This document shows positions 1 to 8,456 of a stretch of DNA of 34,241 bases, piece by piece (the stretch's first letter is position 1; each line of letters opens with the position of its first letter). The stretch lies in the NCBI RefSeq assembly GCF_001270965.1, contig NZ_LGIA01000045.1, positions 1-34,241 on the forward strand, written 5' to 3'. Origin of the DNA: Sunxiuqinia dokdonensis. GTDB lineage: Bacteria > Bacteroidota > Bacteroidia > Bacteroidales > Prolixibacteraceae. The position numbers and the translations under genes are program-made. The notes below the pieces were generated by a model that saw only the letters and a program-made list of their open reading frames with translations, was not told where the DNA came from and made no database searches.

Positions 1-42
1 TATTTTTAATTTTGAAATGACTTCATTTCAAAATTAAAAATA
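1..42 (-). terminator. Perfect 20-bp inverted repeat after the DUF3823 gene
   Basis: Bases 1-20 are the exact reverse complement of bases 23-42, with only CT between them. The hairpin starts two bases past the stop codon of the minus-strand gene ending at 44. It is very AT-rich (4 G/C in 20), so it is a less classical rho-independent terminator, but its position and perfection fit the 3' end of the SusC/SusD/DUF3823 transcript. It lies at the window edge, so the left flank cannot be seen. Confidence 0.7.
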
Positions 43-43
43 A

Positions 44-850
44 CTAATTAGGAATTTCGACTCTGATTGCTTCATTATAATTGTGCCTTCGGATATTTTC
101 GGTGGCATAGTTTATTCGAGCAGCAGCCCGAACAAAAACCGTTCTACCAGCAGGTATCTCTCCATTTGTCGTAATTGTAATTGTCTGTCCTAAAAGACTG
201 TCAAATGAATTTCCATCATAATTTATTTGTGTCGTATACCTGTTATCCCATTCCCGGTATCCAACATGTGGAACCTGGCTAACAAACAATCGAACGTCTG
301 TCACATTCAGCATACCATCGTTGTAACCGCCCATAGGCTCAATCTTTGCTCTAAAATCGGCCGGACTAACTCCTCGTGTCACTCTAACCTGGGCAGTAAT
401 CTTTCCATTGCTTACAGTTGGCTGACCAACCCACTCCAGTTTAAGGAAAGGCTGGACCTCAAACTCCACCTCAGTAACACCTTCAATATCCACATATTTT
501 GATTCATCAGCGATAGTATCACCGGAACTGGTGGTTCGCACCAATGGAATAAAAGCACCATCAATCCGAACATTATAATGACCTTTAAATACTTTCGTAT
601 TCTGAAAGACTCCCTCCTTCATACACCAGAAATCAAAATTGTCAGGAACTTCGGTCTCAGTCCAACTAAGCTCACGAAGCCTGATCCGTGTGCCCTCACT
701 ACCTTGATCAGTAAGAACAAGGTCTCCGGTAGAAACATCCACAACCCTGCCTTTTATGGTTTCCTCAGGCAAATCAAAGTTGTCAATTTCACATGCACTG
801 AAGGAAACTACAGCAAAGCAAAACAATATGCCATAAAATATTTTTTTCAT
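44..850 (-). CDS. DUF3823-type SusD-associated surface lipoprotein
   Basis: This 268-aa protein starts with a lipoprotein signal peptide (MKKIFYG...SFSAC, lipid-attachment Cys20), so it is probably anchored in the outer membrane. The body resembles DUF3823 proteins, which are usually encoded right after SusD and are thought to help glycan capture at the cell surface. Visible features are an N-terminal beta-rich region beginning ETIKGRVVD and a second beta domain. I chose the ATG at 850, not the in-frame upstream ATG at 895. The latter would overlap the SusD gene and put 15 odd residues before the signal peptide, while 850 has an AAAGAG stretch just upstream. The gap from the SusD stop is 22 bp, so it is the last gene of a susC-susD operon. 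The glycan it binds cannot be read from the sequence. Confidence 0.85.
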   Translation of the reverse strand: MKKIFYGILFCFAVVSFSACEIDNFDLPEETIKGRVVDVSTGDLVLTDQGSEGTRIRLRELSWTETEVPDNFDFWCMKEGVFQNTKVFKGHYNVRIDGAFIPLVRTTSSGDTIADESKYVDIEGVTEVEFEVQPFLKLEWVGQPTVSNGKITAQVRVTRGVSPADFRAKIEPMGGYNDGMLNVTDVRLFVSQVPHVGYREWDNRYTTQINYDGNSFDSLLGQTITITTNGEIPAGRTVFVRAAARINYATENIRRHNYNEAIRVEIPN

Positions 851-872
851 CTCTTTCAATTTTAAGATTAGA

Positions 873-2921
873 TTAACGGCCTGGTTGTTGATCAATCACA
901 GGACTCTTAGATACTTCACCACCTGGAATTAGAAAATAATATTCCTGTTCTGAAAGACGGAAACGGCGTCGGCCTTCGTCCAAACCAGCATCGAAGAAAT
1001 ATTTTCCGGTTGTTGAAGAATAGAATGGATACAATCCTTTGTAGTATGCTCCATCTTCTTGCGTATAGCCATTCAACATGTCTGAATGCTGCGTTCTCCA
1101 ACGTCTTATGTCCCAAAGCGTCTTGTGTTCAAACGCCAACTCCTTTTTTCGTTCTTTACGAATCACGTCCAGATCTAATTCAGCTATACTTGTCAACATA
1201 TCAGCTCCTGCTCTTTCCCTGATCTCTTGGATAGCGTCAAAGGCAATTTGCTTAAAATCATCTCCCGCAGGAGCTGTTTCACCTGCGAGGAGTAGCTCTT
1301 CTGCAGCTTCTGCAACATTTAATAGAATTTCGGCGTAACGCATCAGGACAAAGTGTTGTTCAGAACGAGCCTCCAGCACCAAACTTTGTGGCATATTCGG
1401 ATTCAGCCATTTACGCACCGCAAAACCAGTCATAGCAGCAGTACCATCCGAAGTAAACGGACCACTCTTTCCTCCGGCATTCATTATCGTACCATCCGGC
1501 AATTCGACTGTTTCGTGAGTGTTTCCATTCTGTGAAAGGAAAAGTGCTTTTTGTCCGGCAAAATCGCCTACCGCTCGATATGCATCCACCTGATTATAGT
1601 TCGATGGTCCAGAAACCGTATAATCTGGCGCGCCTCCATTGACTACTCTCAAAGGATCAATTCCATTTGACGCATCGCCTGTAAAAATACCGCGACGAAT
1701 CTCAATGACTTCGCCTTTAAAAACATCACCCGGAAATATTACATAAGCGCGAAGCCGTGGCTCTGCATTGGCAAAGATATCAGTCACATTGTCAAATAAA
1801 ATGTATTTGCCATTCTCATCGAAAACCTTAATTGTTCCATCTTCATTCTTCTCAAATCCATCGAATAGTTCCACAAAATCAAGAGTTGGACAGTTTCCGG
1901 CAGAATACCCGTTTCCGCCCATCAACTGACGTGGAATATTATAGGAATCGTAACCATGAGCTAAATCGGGATAGCTGTATTCTTTGATATAGATGTTCTC
2001 CGGGCTCGATAGATCAAAAAACATATCTACCATGTTCTGAAACTGAGCTTCTTTGTCATTGGGGGACCACTTTTTCTTATATAGAGAATACTTTCCCGAT
2101 TTCATGACCTCGCGGGATGCGTTGTAGGCTTCTCTGAAATATTTTTTTGAAGCTGCAGCAGCAGTATTCGGATCGAACCCAATGACACGTACATCCGTTT
2201 TTTGACCAAAACCAGTTATATTGTTGTATTTAGCCACAGAGCCAGCAAACAACATGGCTTCAGATTTAAACCCATAGGCGACATACTTATTTGCATAACC
2301 ACGTTTGGGACTTGATTCAGCGAGGTTTGCAATAGCCATATCAAAATCAGCCAACACCTGATTCCAGGTTTCCTCCTCTGTTGAACGCGGTATTTCAAGC
2401 TCCTCGGCTGGATTATCAGGATATTTCAACACTTCTGTCACTAACGGAACTCCTCCATATCGTTTTGCCAAGGCATAAAATACCATCGCACGGGCAAAAT
2501 AGGCTTCCCCAATGAAATGGTTGTAGTCAGACTCGCTAAAGTTTGCCTGGTACTCTGGCAAAGTTTCAAGTAGGCGGTTGGCATCACGAAGCAGATTAAA
2601 CGCTCTTCCCCAATATGCACCATTTCTGGCCCAACCTTCTGAAGTCATGGCCGTCCCAGCATCGCGACCGATCGACTCCCCTGAATTTGCTCCAGGCGTT
2701 ACCAACCAGTCATCAAAAAACTGACGTGCAGGAGAATATTTAAAATCCTCAAATGGCATTTGACTATACATACGAGACATATATACAGCCATGCCTGTTG
2801 CGTCAGTAAACAAATCTTTATCCTGTACGACGTTCATCGGTGGAATTTCCAGATAATCATTACAGGAAATAATCACACTACTAAACGCCATCAATGTCAA
2901 TATTAAATATTTTAATTTCAT
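873..2921 (-). CDS. RagB/SusD-family nutrient-binding outer membrane lipoprotein
   Basis: The 682-aa product has a lipoprotein signal (MKLKYLIL...VIISC, Cys20) followed by CNDYLEIPP, the typical mature start of SusD proteins. Alpha-helical repeats follow, including FIGEAYFARAMVFYALAKRYGGVPLV in the usual SusD position. The C-terminal region has RKERKKELAFEHKTLWDIRRWR, also family-typical. It would sit on the cell surface as the lid of the SusC transporter and bind the glycan. It is longer than most SusD proteins (about 500-600 aa). I chose the ATG at 2921, 13 bp after the SusC stop, because the upstream in-frame ATG at 2948 lies inside susC and adds a charged nine-residue leader before the signal peptide. 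Substrate unknown; the sulfatases nearby suggest a sulfated glycan. Confidence 0.93.
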   Translation of the reverse strand: MKLKYLILTLMAFSSVIISCNDYLEIPPMNVVQDKDLFTDATGMAVYMSRMYSQMPFEDFKYSPARQFFDDWLVTPGANSGESIGRDAGTAMTSEGWARNGAYWGRAFNLLRDANRLLETLPEYQANFSESDYNHFIGEAYFARAMVFYALAKRYGGVPLVTEVLKYPDNPAEELEIPRSTEEETWNQVLADFDMAIANLAESSPKRGYANKYVAYGFKSEAMLFAGSVAKYNNITGFGQKTDVRVIGFDPNTAAAASKKYFREAYNASREVMKSGKYSLYKKKWSPNDKEAQFQNMVDMFFDLSSPENIYIKEYSYPDLAHGYDSYNIPRQLMGGNGYSAGNCPTLDFVELFDGFEKNEDGTIKVFDENGKYILFDNVTDIFANAEPRLRAYVIFPGDVFKGEVIEIRRGIFTGDASNGIDPLRVVNGGAPDYTVSGPSNYNQVDAYRAVGDFAGQKALFLSQNGNTHETVELPDGTIMNAGGKSGPFTSDGTAAMTGFAVRKWLNPNMPQSLVLEARSEQHFVLMRYAEILLNVAEAAEELLLAGETAPAGDDFKQIAFDAIQEIRERAGADMLTSIAELDLDVIRKERKKELAFEHKTLWDIRRWRTQHSDMLNGYTQEDGAYYKGLYPFYSSTTGKYFFDAGLDEGRRRFRLSEQEYYFLIPGGEVSKSPVIDQQPGR

Positions 2922-2934
2922 AGCTAGTTTTCGT

Positions 2935-5900
2935 TTAGAATTTAACATTTAATCCTGCTGAAACAGTTTTATTCAACGGATACAAGTAACCGTAGGTATC
3001 ATTCGGATGTTCCGGATCGACATAGTCAACCTTAGTTATCGTAAAGAGGTTGTAAGTATTTACATAGACACGTAAGTTTTTAATACCCGTTTTCATCAAC
3101 CACTGAGACGGAAGTGAATACCCTAACTCCACACTTTTCAAGCGCAGATAAGCTCCATTTTCCACATTAAACGTAGAGTTGACATCAGGCAAAGTACCTG
3201 TATATGCGTAATGGCCGGGAATCCAGGCTGTAGCAGGATCATAAGGATCAGCCTTTGGATCCTCAGGATGCCATCTATCCATAAACTGTTCCATTGCACC
3301 GGAATTTCCGCTCCCCCACATCGGTTCACGAAGCTGTTCTCCATAAACCAAAGAACTCATGGCAGATCCCTGCAGCAAAAAGTTTAAATCGAAATTTTTG
3401 TAACTGGCATCGAAGCTGTAGCTAAAGTTCATCCAGGGATACTGATTGTACCTGATCGGGTGAACATCGTTTCCATTGATCTCTCCATCGCCATTCCAAT
3501 CTTCATATTTATAGTCTCCAATGATGGTCGAACGTCCGATATAGGTTGGATGTGACCAAATTTCTTCCCACGATTGGAATTGACCATCACCCTGCAGCCC
3601 CCAGTGGATTCCCTGTAAACGATCATTCTGATTGTTCTTCCAGTTACTCCACGAGCTTCCGATATCTCCGCGCTCCACATATAAGCGCTGGACGCGAGCA
3701 ATCGAGAACATCCCCTTCATATTGTAATAAAAATCTCTCACCCTATTTCGATGTGAAAGCTCCAATTCAAAACCATAGGTGCGGTCACTGTTCAGATTCT
3801 CCTCAGGAAGTCCTGCTCCGACAACAGTTGGAATTCCTCCACTTCGCGTAGCCAATAATCCATCACGATGCCTACTAAAATAATCAGCGGTGACACCAAA
3901 TAAACCGTCCCATCCTTCAAAATCAACGCCAATATCAAATGTTTTGGCGGTGTACCAAGTAATAAACTGGTTTGGGATACCTTTGTTATCAGCACTGGCG
4001 TTGAAGCTTCCATCAAACACATAGCCTCCTGTGAAATTCCTTCGGTCTGATCTGGTAGGATAATTATAGCCCGATATAAATTGATAGCTTGAAGCATTGT
4101 CGTCTCCGGTTTTTCCATATGATGCCCGGAATTTCAACTGATTAACAAAAGCAAACGTTCCGGAATTTTTAAAGAAATTTTCTTCTGAGATTCGCCATCC
4201 CAAAGAGGCTGCGGGAAAGAACCCCCATTGAGAACCAACGCCAAACCTGGATGACCCATCGTAACGAAATAGAAACTCTGCCAGATATTTGTCACTAAAT
4301 GAATAATTAAACCTGCCGGCCAAGGCTAGATTCGAATTCTCATAGAGAGCATCTGCTCCTGAATTCATCGATGCTAATTGTCCTTCAGCAATTCCGGCAA
4401 AGAGATACGGTAGTTGAAGTACCAAATCACGCTGAGCATAGAAATTATCACTTTCTCTCTTCTGGCCTTCTCCTAAAACCAAGGCATTGATCCGATGCTG
4501 ATCGAACGTTGCTTCATAATTCAGCGATACCTGGCCCAGCATCTGTGTTTTAAAATACGCTTCTCTTCTAATTCTGTTTGGCGACTGGCGCGTAAAGGTA
4601 GAATAGGTATCGGAAGCCTCATCATACCGATATTGATTGTACTCACGTTGGAAAATATTCGTACTGGAAACATAGTAGTCGTAACTAAACAGACCCTTTA
4701 TATACAAGCCTTCAACTCCCGGGATATCGTACTGCAAAGAGGCTGATGATTGAATCCACTTCTTATTGAATTGCCTGTAACCAACAATATCTTTGTCCAT
4801 AAAGGATATTGGATTATCTCCTTCAATCAACCCGTGGTATGGCCTGGTCGGATCATCATTGGCATAAGCCGGAATGTGCGCACCTTGCCTCCAAAACCCA
4901 CGAATAATCCACCACGAGTCTTGGTAGGGCCGATCCTGCTGATCCATAATCAGATTTAAATTTAAATCCAGCGTTAAACGATCAGTAATTTCTGTCGAAA
5001 TGTTTGAACGCACGTTGTATTTATTGTATTTGAGGTCGCTTGATTTAAAAAAGCCTTCCTGATACTGGTAACCAAGACCAACATAGTAGGTCGTTTTATC
5101 ATTGCCTCCGGTAGCATTTAAATTGTGCATTGTTTGAGGGGCATAATCGCTAAAAACCAAAGGATACCAGTCCGTGCTTTGCAGTCTTCCCGATCGGTAA
5201 TCTTCAAACTGTTCATCATTAAAAATTGGGGAGCCTCCATTGATGTTGTGCATCGCTCTTTCATTACGAAGGGTCATATACTCAATGGCATCTACCGTTG
5301 CGGGAAGTCCCGAAGGAATTTGCCATGTAAATGATCCCGAATAATTTAGCTCAACTTTGTTATTGGTTCCTCTTTTTGTGGTGACCAACACGACTCCATT
5401 TGCCGCGCGGACACCATAAATTGCGGCAGACGCATCCTTCAATACCGAGATATTATCAATGTCGTGCGGATCAAGGCGTTGAAAATCGTCATTTGTACGT
5501 GGTATCCCATCAATAATAATCAGAGGATTTCCCATTGCCCGGATATCAAAATTATTGTTGAAAGAACCAGGTTCGGCTGTTTTTTGCGTAACACGCACAC
5601 CGGAGATCTTCCCAGTCAACATGTTCTGAGCGTTCTCATTCTTTGTGGCAACAATATCGTCTCCTTTAACGGCTGAAACTGCACCGGTCAGAGTAGCCTT
5701 CTTTTGGGTTCCATATCCAACTGCGACAACCTCTTCAATGCCAATCGCATCTTCCTCCATCGTGATATTGATACTGGATTGATTCCCAACTGCAATCTCC
5801 TGGGTTCGCATCCCGACAAAGGAGAACACAAGCGTTGCTTCACCAGATACCCCTGTTAGCGTATAATTGCCATCAAAATCAGAGATGGTACCTTGCGTTG

Positions 5901-6369
5901 TTCCCTTTATTAAAATTGTAACTCCTGGTAGCGGAGAACCGTTGGAATCCGTTACCTTGCCACTAATTGCCCTAGCTTGTTGAATATCACTCAAATTGTC
6001 TTCATCTGATTTTGTGAAAATAATCACATGACGATCAACAATTTTATAAGCGACTTCACTTCCACTAAGCAAGTCGTCTAAAAGTGACTCAATGTTCTGG
6101 TTATTAACGTTGACTGTTTTCCTATCAATATTTTGGATTTGTTCGTTCTGATAGAAAAACCTAAATTCAGATTGCTCTTCAATTTCTTGAAAAATTTCGC
6201 TTAAGGTACCGTTCTGAATTCTTACAGAAACTTTCGTGTTTTGCGAATAAAGAGACGCTGATGCGTCGAGGACAAAAAGCAAAATCAAAAAAGATGTTAG
6301 CTTCATAATTCGTAGAATTTCAGTCCATCCCACTCTCGCGGGATAACCACATAATCGTTTTTTTTTCAT
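2935..6369 (-). CDS. SusC/RagA-family TonB-dependent transporter with STN domain
   Basis: This 1144-aa outer membrane receptor would import oligosaccharides using TonB energy. Domains in order: a signal region (residues 22-42, after a basic 21-residue leader common in this subclass), an STN domain (about 48-120), a carboxypeptidase-regulatory-like domain starting ISGKVTDSNGSPLPGV (about 135-205), the family signature around EEVVAVGYGTQKK (212-224), a plug domain containing IDNISVLKDASAAIYGVRAANG, and a beta-barrel ending in a C-terminal Phe (NVKF). An STN domain is found in receptors that signal to a FecR-type anti-sigma factor, and FecR and an ECF sigma lie directly upstream. Start: ATG at 6369; the internal ATG at 6306 would begin directly at the hydrophobic segment and remains possible. 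It is followed 13 bp later by susD. Confidence 0.95.
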   Translation of the reverse strand: MKKKRLCGYPARVGWTEILRIMKLTSFLILLFVLDASASLYSQNTKVSVRIQNGTLSEIFQEIEEQSEFRFFYQNEQIQNIDRKTVNVNNQNIESLLDDLLSGSEVAYKIVDRHVIIFTKSDEDNLSDIQQARAISGKVTDSNGSPLPGVTILIKGTTQGTISDFDGNYTLTGVSGEATLVFSFVGMRTQEIAVGNQSSINITMEEDAIGIEEVVAVGYGTQKKATLTGAVSAVKGDDIVATKNENAQNMLTGKISGVRVTQKTAEPGSFNNNFDIRAMGNPLIIIDGIPRTNDDFQRLDPHDIDNISVLKDASAAIYGVRAANGVVLVTTKRGTNNKVELNYSGSFTWQIPSGLPATVDAIEYMTLRNERAMHNINGGSPIFNDEQFEDYRSGRLQSTDWYPLVFSDYAPQTMHNLNATGGNDKTTYYVGLGYQYQEGFFKSSDLKYNKYNVRSNISTEITDRLTLDLNLNLIMDQQDRPYQDSWWIIRGFWRQGAHIPAYANDDPTRPYHGLIEGDNPISFMDKDIVGYRQFNKKWIQSSASLQYDIPGVEGLYIKGLFSYDYYVSSTNIFQREYNQYRYDEASDTYSTFTRQSPNRIRREAYFKTQMLGQVSLNYEATFDQHRINALVLGEGQKRESDNFYAQRDLVLQLPYLFAGIAEGQLASMNSGADALYENSNLALAGRFNYSFSDKYLAEFLFRYDGSSRFGVGSQWGFFPAASLGWRISEENFFKNSGTFAFVNQLKFRASYGKTGDDNASSYQFISGYNYPTRSDRRNFTGGYVFDGSFNASADNKGIPNQFITWYTAKTFDIGVDFEGWDGLFGVTADYFSRHRDGLLATRSGGIPTVVGAGLPEENLNSDRTYGFELELSHRNRVRDFYYNMKGMFSIARVQRLYVERGDIGSSWSNWKNNQNDRLQGIHWGLQGDGQFQSWEEIWSHPTYIGRSTIIGDYKYEDWNGDGEINGNDVHPIRYNQYPWMNFSYSFDASYKNFDLNFLLQGSAMSSLVYGEQLREPMWGSGNSGAMEQFMDRWHPEDPKADPYDPATAWIPGHYAYTGTLPDVNSTFNVENGAYLRLKSVELGYSLPSQWLMKTGIKNLRVYVNTYNLFTITKVDYVDPEHPNDTYGYLYPLNKTVSAGLNVKF

Positions 6370-6406
6370 AGTTTTGTAAAGATTTATAATTATTAAATCG
6401 ACTCAC

Positions 6407-6445
6407 AAAAAGGTGATTATTCGTTGGCGCGGGTGTCACCTTTTT
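6407..6445 (-). terminator. Hairpin between fecR and susC (terminator or attenuator)
   Basis: AAAAAGGTGA (6407-6416) pairs exactly with TCACCTTTTT (6436-6445) across a 19-nt loop. On the minus strand it lies 8 bp after the FecR stop and 37 bp before the SusC start. The 3' arm ends in a T run. It would separate low-level regulator expression from the inducible transporter operon, so susC probably has its own promoter in the short stretch after it. No clear TAnnTTTG box is visible there, which would suit an ECF-sigma promoter. Confidence 0.55.
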
Positions 6446-6453
6446 TTAAAACT

Positions 6454-7437
6454 TCATTTTGAATTTAAATTGATCGTTTTATTGTCTATTTCATAGGCAA
6501 CAGGTATTGTTAGGTTAATAAACTCAAGTACTTTCTCAATGCTTAGATTATCAAGCGTTCCGGTGTAATGAATATCTTCAAAATCGCTTTCTTCATAGAT
6601 AAAATCTACAGCGTAGTATCTTTCAAGCTTTTGAATCAAATCATTAAATGACTCATTATCAAAAACTAATATACCATATCTCCATGCCACATGGTTCTTT
6701 CCTTTCAGTGCTGTTTTTACAAATTCTTTGATTTCAGCATCGTATGCTATCTTCTGACCGGGCACAATAGCCACATTTTCATTACTCTGCAAAGCGGAAG
6801 CCGTAATCTTACCAGTCAGCAAACTCGCTTCCGTAATCTTAGACTCAGGATAGTGAGACACACTAAATTTGGTTCCAAGCACTCTTATTGCCACATCTTT
6901 CGTCTCGACAACAAATGGGAAATCGGGAGCATGCTCAACCTCAAAGTAGGCTTCACCCGTTAACTTAACTCTCCGGTAGTCTTGATTCGCGCAGTAGCTT
7001 ACTTCCGTCGCAGCATTAAGCCAGACTTCCGTGCCGTCAGGAAGAGTTATCTTACTCTGTTGTCCCGCATCCGTAGACACAACAACCCAATTATTCTGAC
7101 TAAAAAAGCCAGTCTCATTTGCTATGTAAACAGATATTCCGGCGACAGCAACAATAAGTATGGCTGCAGCAGCAATTCTCAGTAAATATGAAATGGGCTT
7201 GAGTCTTTGTTGTTTAGCCTGATCGGCATTCATGCGCGCCAAAATCCTTTGACGAGCTATTTCTATTCTTGGATTCAGCTTGTATTCTTCTCCAGTCTGA
7301 TTCCAATAATCCTCCATGCTCTTCAAAAAAGCTTTGTTTTGGGGCGACCTATTTTCCCAATCAGCGAGGTTTTCTCTTTCCTCCCTACTCGTCTTCTTTA
7401 AGAGGTAATTGGCAACTATTGAAGCAATATTTTTCAT
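6454..7437 (-). CDS. FecR-family anti-sigma factor (FecR domain plus DUF4974)
   Basis: The 327-aa protein has a cytoplasmic N-terminal part (about 1-83) that would hold the sigma factor and one membrane helix (about 84-106, YLLRIAAAAILIVAVAGISVYI). The periplasmic FecR domain (about 115-215) includes ITLPDGTEVWLNAATEV and VKLTGEAYFEVEH. The C-terminal DUF4974 domain (about 255-325) includes SFNDLIQKLERYYAVDF and SIEKVLEFINLTIPV. In this family the periplasmic part contacts the STN domain of a SusC-type receptor and relays substrate loading to the sigma factor. Gene order sigma-fecR-susC is the standard layout. The gap to the sigma gene is 110 bp and the gap to susC contains a hairpin. Confidence 0.95.
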   Translation of the reverse strand: MKNIASIVANYLLKKTSREERENLADWENRSPQNKAFLKSMEDYWNQTGEEYKLNPRIEIARQRILARMNADQAKQQRLKPISYLLRIAAAAILIVAVAGISVYIANETGFFSQNNWVVVSTDAGQQSKITLPDGTEVWLNAATEVSYCANQDYRRVKLTGEAYFEVEHAPDFPFVVETKDVAIRVLGTKFSVSHYPESKITEASLLTGKITASALQSNENVAIVPGQKIAYDAEIKEFVKTALKGKNHVAWRYGILVFDNESFNDLIQKLERYYAVDFIYEESDFEDIHYTGTLDNLSIEKVLEFINLTIPVAYEIDNKTINLNSK

Positions 7438-7547
7438 TACACACTATGGATTTTGACTTAAGGACAGAAAACACATGATTTTTCCCTAAAAGGATTTTGT
7501 TTTTTTTTGAAAGACCAAAAAAAGTTATCCTCTACTGTCGATATTCA

Positions 7548-8144
7548 TTAAAATGTAAGGAGTATAGTCGTCAGTCCTTTGGAGTTTTTAGGATTCGACA
7601 AGTCGATGTGAAGTTGTTCTGCAATTTTCCTAACCGCGATTACAATTTGACTATCAATTGTCTTTGCGGATATATCAAGAACTTGAGCTGCCTCATTGCG
7701 ACTAAGTCCGTCTTCACGAATCAACTTAAAGATCATTTTGCACTTTGCAGGCAATTGATTAACTGCATTATTCAATGCTTCCCACATCTCATGCTCAATA
7801 AGTAAGTTATCGGCTGATGGTTTGAAATCTACTAATTGAATATGAGCATCATCCAACATATCAATATGAAATTTTTGATCCTTTTTCAGGGAATTGATTG
7901 CAGTATTCCTGACAGAAACAAAAAGGTAAGTTTCAATATTCGAAATGGCGTCGGCTTTATTTTTCTGTTGCCAAATTTTCAGAAAAACATCGAGAACAAT
8001 TTCTTCTGCCAAGATCTCCGACTGGGCAATAATTGTTGCAAACCGAACCATTTTGGAGTAGTAATAATCAAAAAAAATCGTGAAAGACTCTTGTGTTAAT
8101 TCTCTCCTAAAACGATTAAAGATATGTTTTCCTTTGCTCTCCAA
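7548..8144 (-). CDS. ECF-type RNA polymerase sigma-70 factor
   Basis: A 198-aa sigma factor of the Bacteroidota FecI-like type. Region 2 is visible at about 25-90, with DVFLKIWQQKNKADAISNIE as the core-binding helix followed by TYLFVSVRNTAINSLKK. Region 4 is at about 128-178, with LPAKCKMIFKLIREDGLSRNEAAQVLDISAKTI..., a helix-turn-helix that would read the -35 element. Region 3 is absent, as expected for ECF factors. The natural partner is the FecR protein encoded next, and the probable target is the susC-susD-DUF3823 operon. The start at 8144 gives a normal N-terminus. Confidence 0.94.
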   Translation of the reverse strand: MESKGKHIFNRFRRELTQESFTIFFDYYYSKMVRFATIIAQSEILAEEIVLDVFLKIWQQKNKADAISNIETYLFVSVRNTAINSLKKDQKFHIDMLDDAHIQLVDFKPSADNLLIEHEMWEALNNAVNQLPAKCKMIFKLIREDGLSRNEAAQVLDISAKTIDSQIVIAVRKIAEQLHIDLSNPKNSKGLTTILLTF

Positions 8145-8456
8145 GATTTCTTTCGCTAAATATCAAAATGGCTGGTACAAGTTTACAAATTAATACAGGA
8201 TTTCTTGATTAAAAAATCGAACAAAAAATTTATACCCCCTGTGAGCAATGAACTTTCAACAGGTTTCCTTTTCCCCGACCGTCCTGACTATTCGAATGGC
8301 ACGAAATCGGAACGACTCCACCAACAAATATCACCTCCTCTTAGACTCATGGGGAGACATGTAGCCCTATAATCATCCCAAATAAGAGATTCAAAAGAAA
8401 AGATATGCTCGTCTGTCATATCCGTAATGGTAAGGCTTGCGTTATGGTCTGTCTCC
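8145..8456. other. Gene-free 312-bp spacer upstream of the sigma gene
   Basis: This stretch lies between the start of the sigma gene and the end of the brxL remnant. Short open frames on both strands have no recognisable features. A weak -7-like box for the sigma gene (TTAATTTG on the minus strand, plus-strand 8186-8193) can be seen, but no matching TTTG at the right distance. Nothing else is supported. Confidence 0.4.

Noticed and set aside
8353-8456. GGAGACA...TGTCTCC inverted repeat around the end of brxL
   Set aside because: Only 7 bp with about 90 bp between the arms, expected by chance, and no mobile gene inside.
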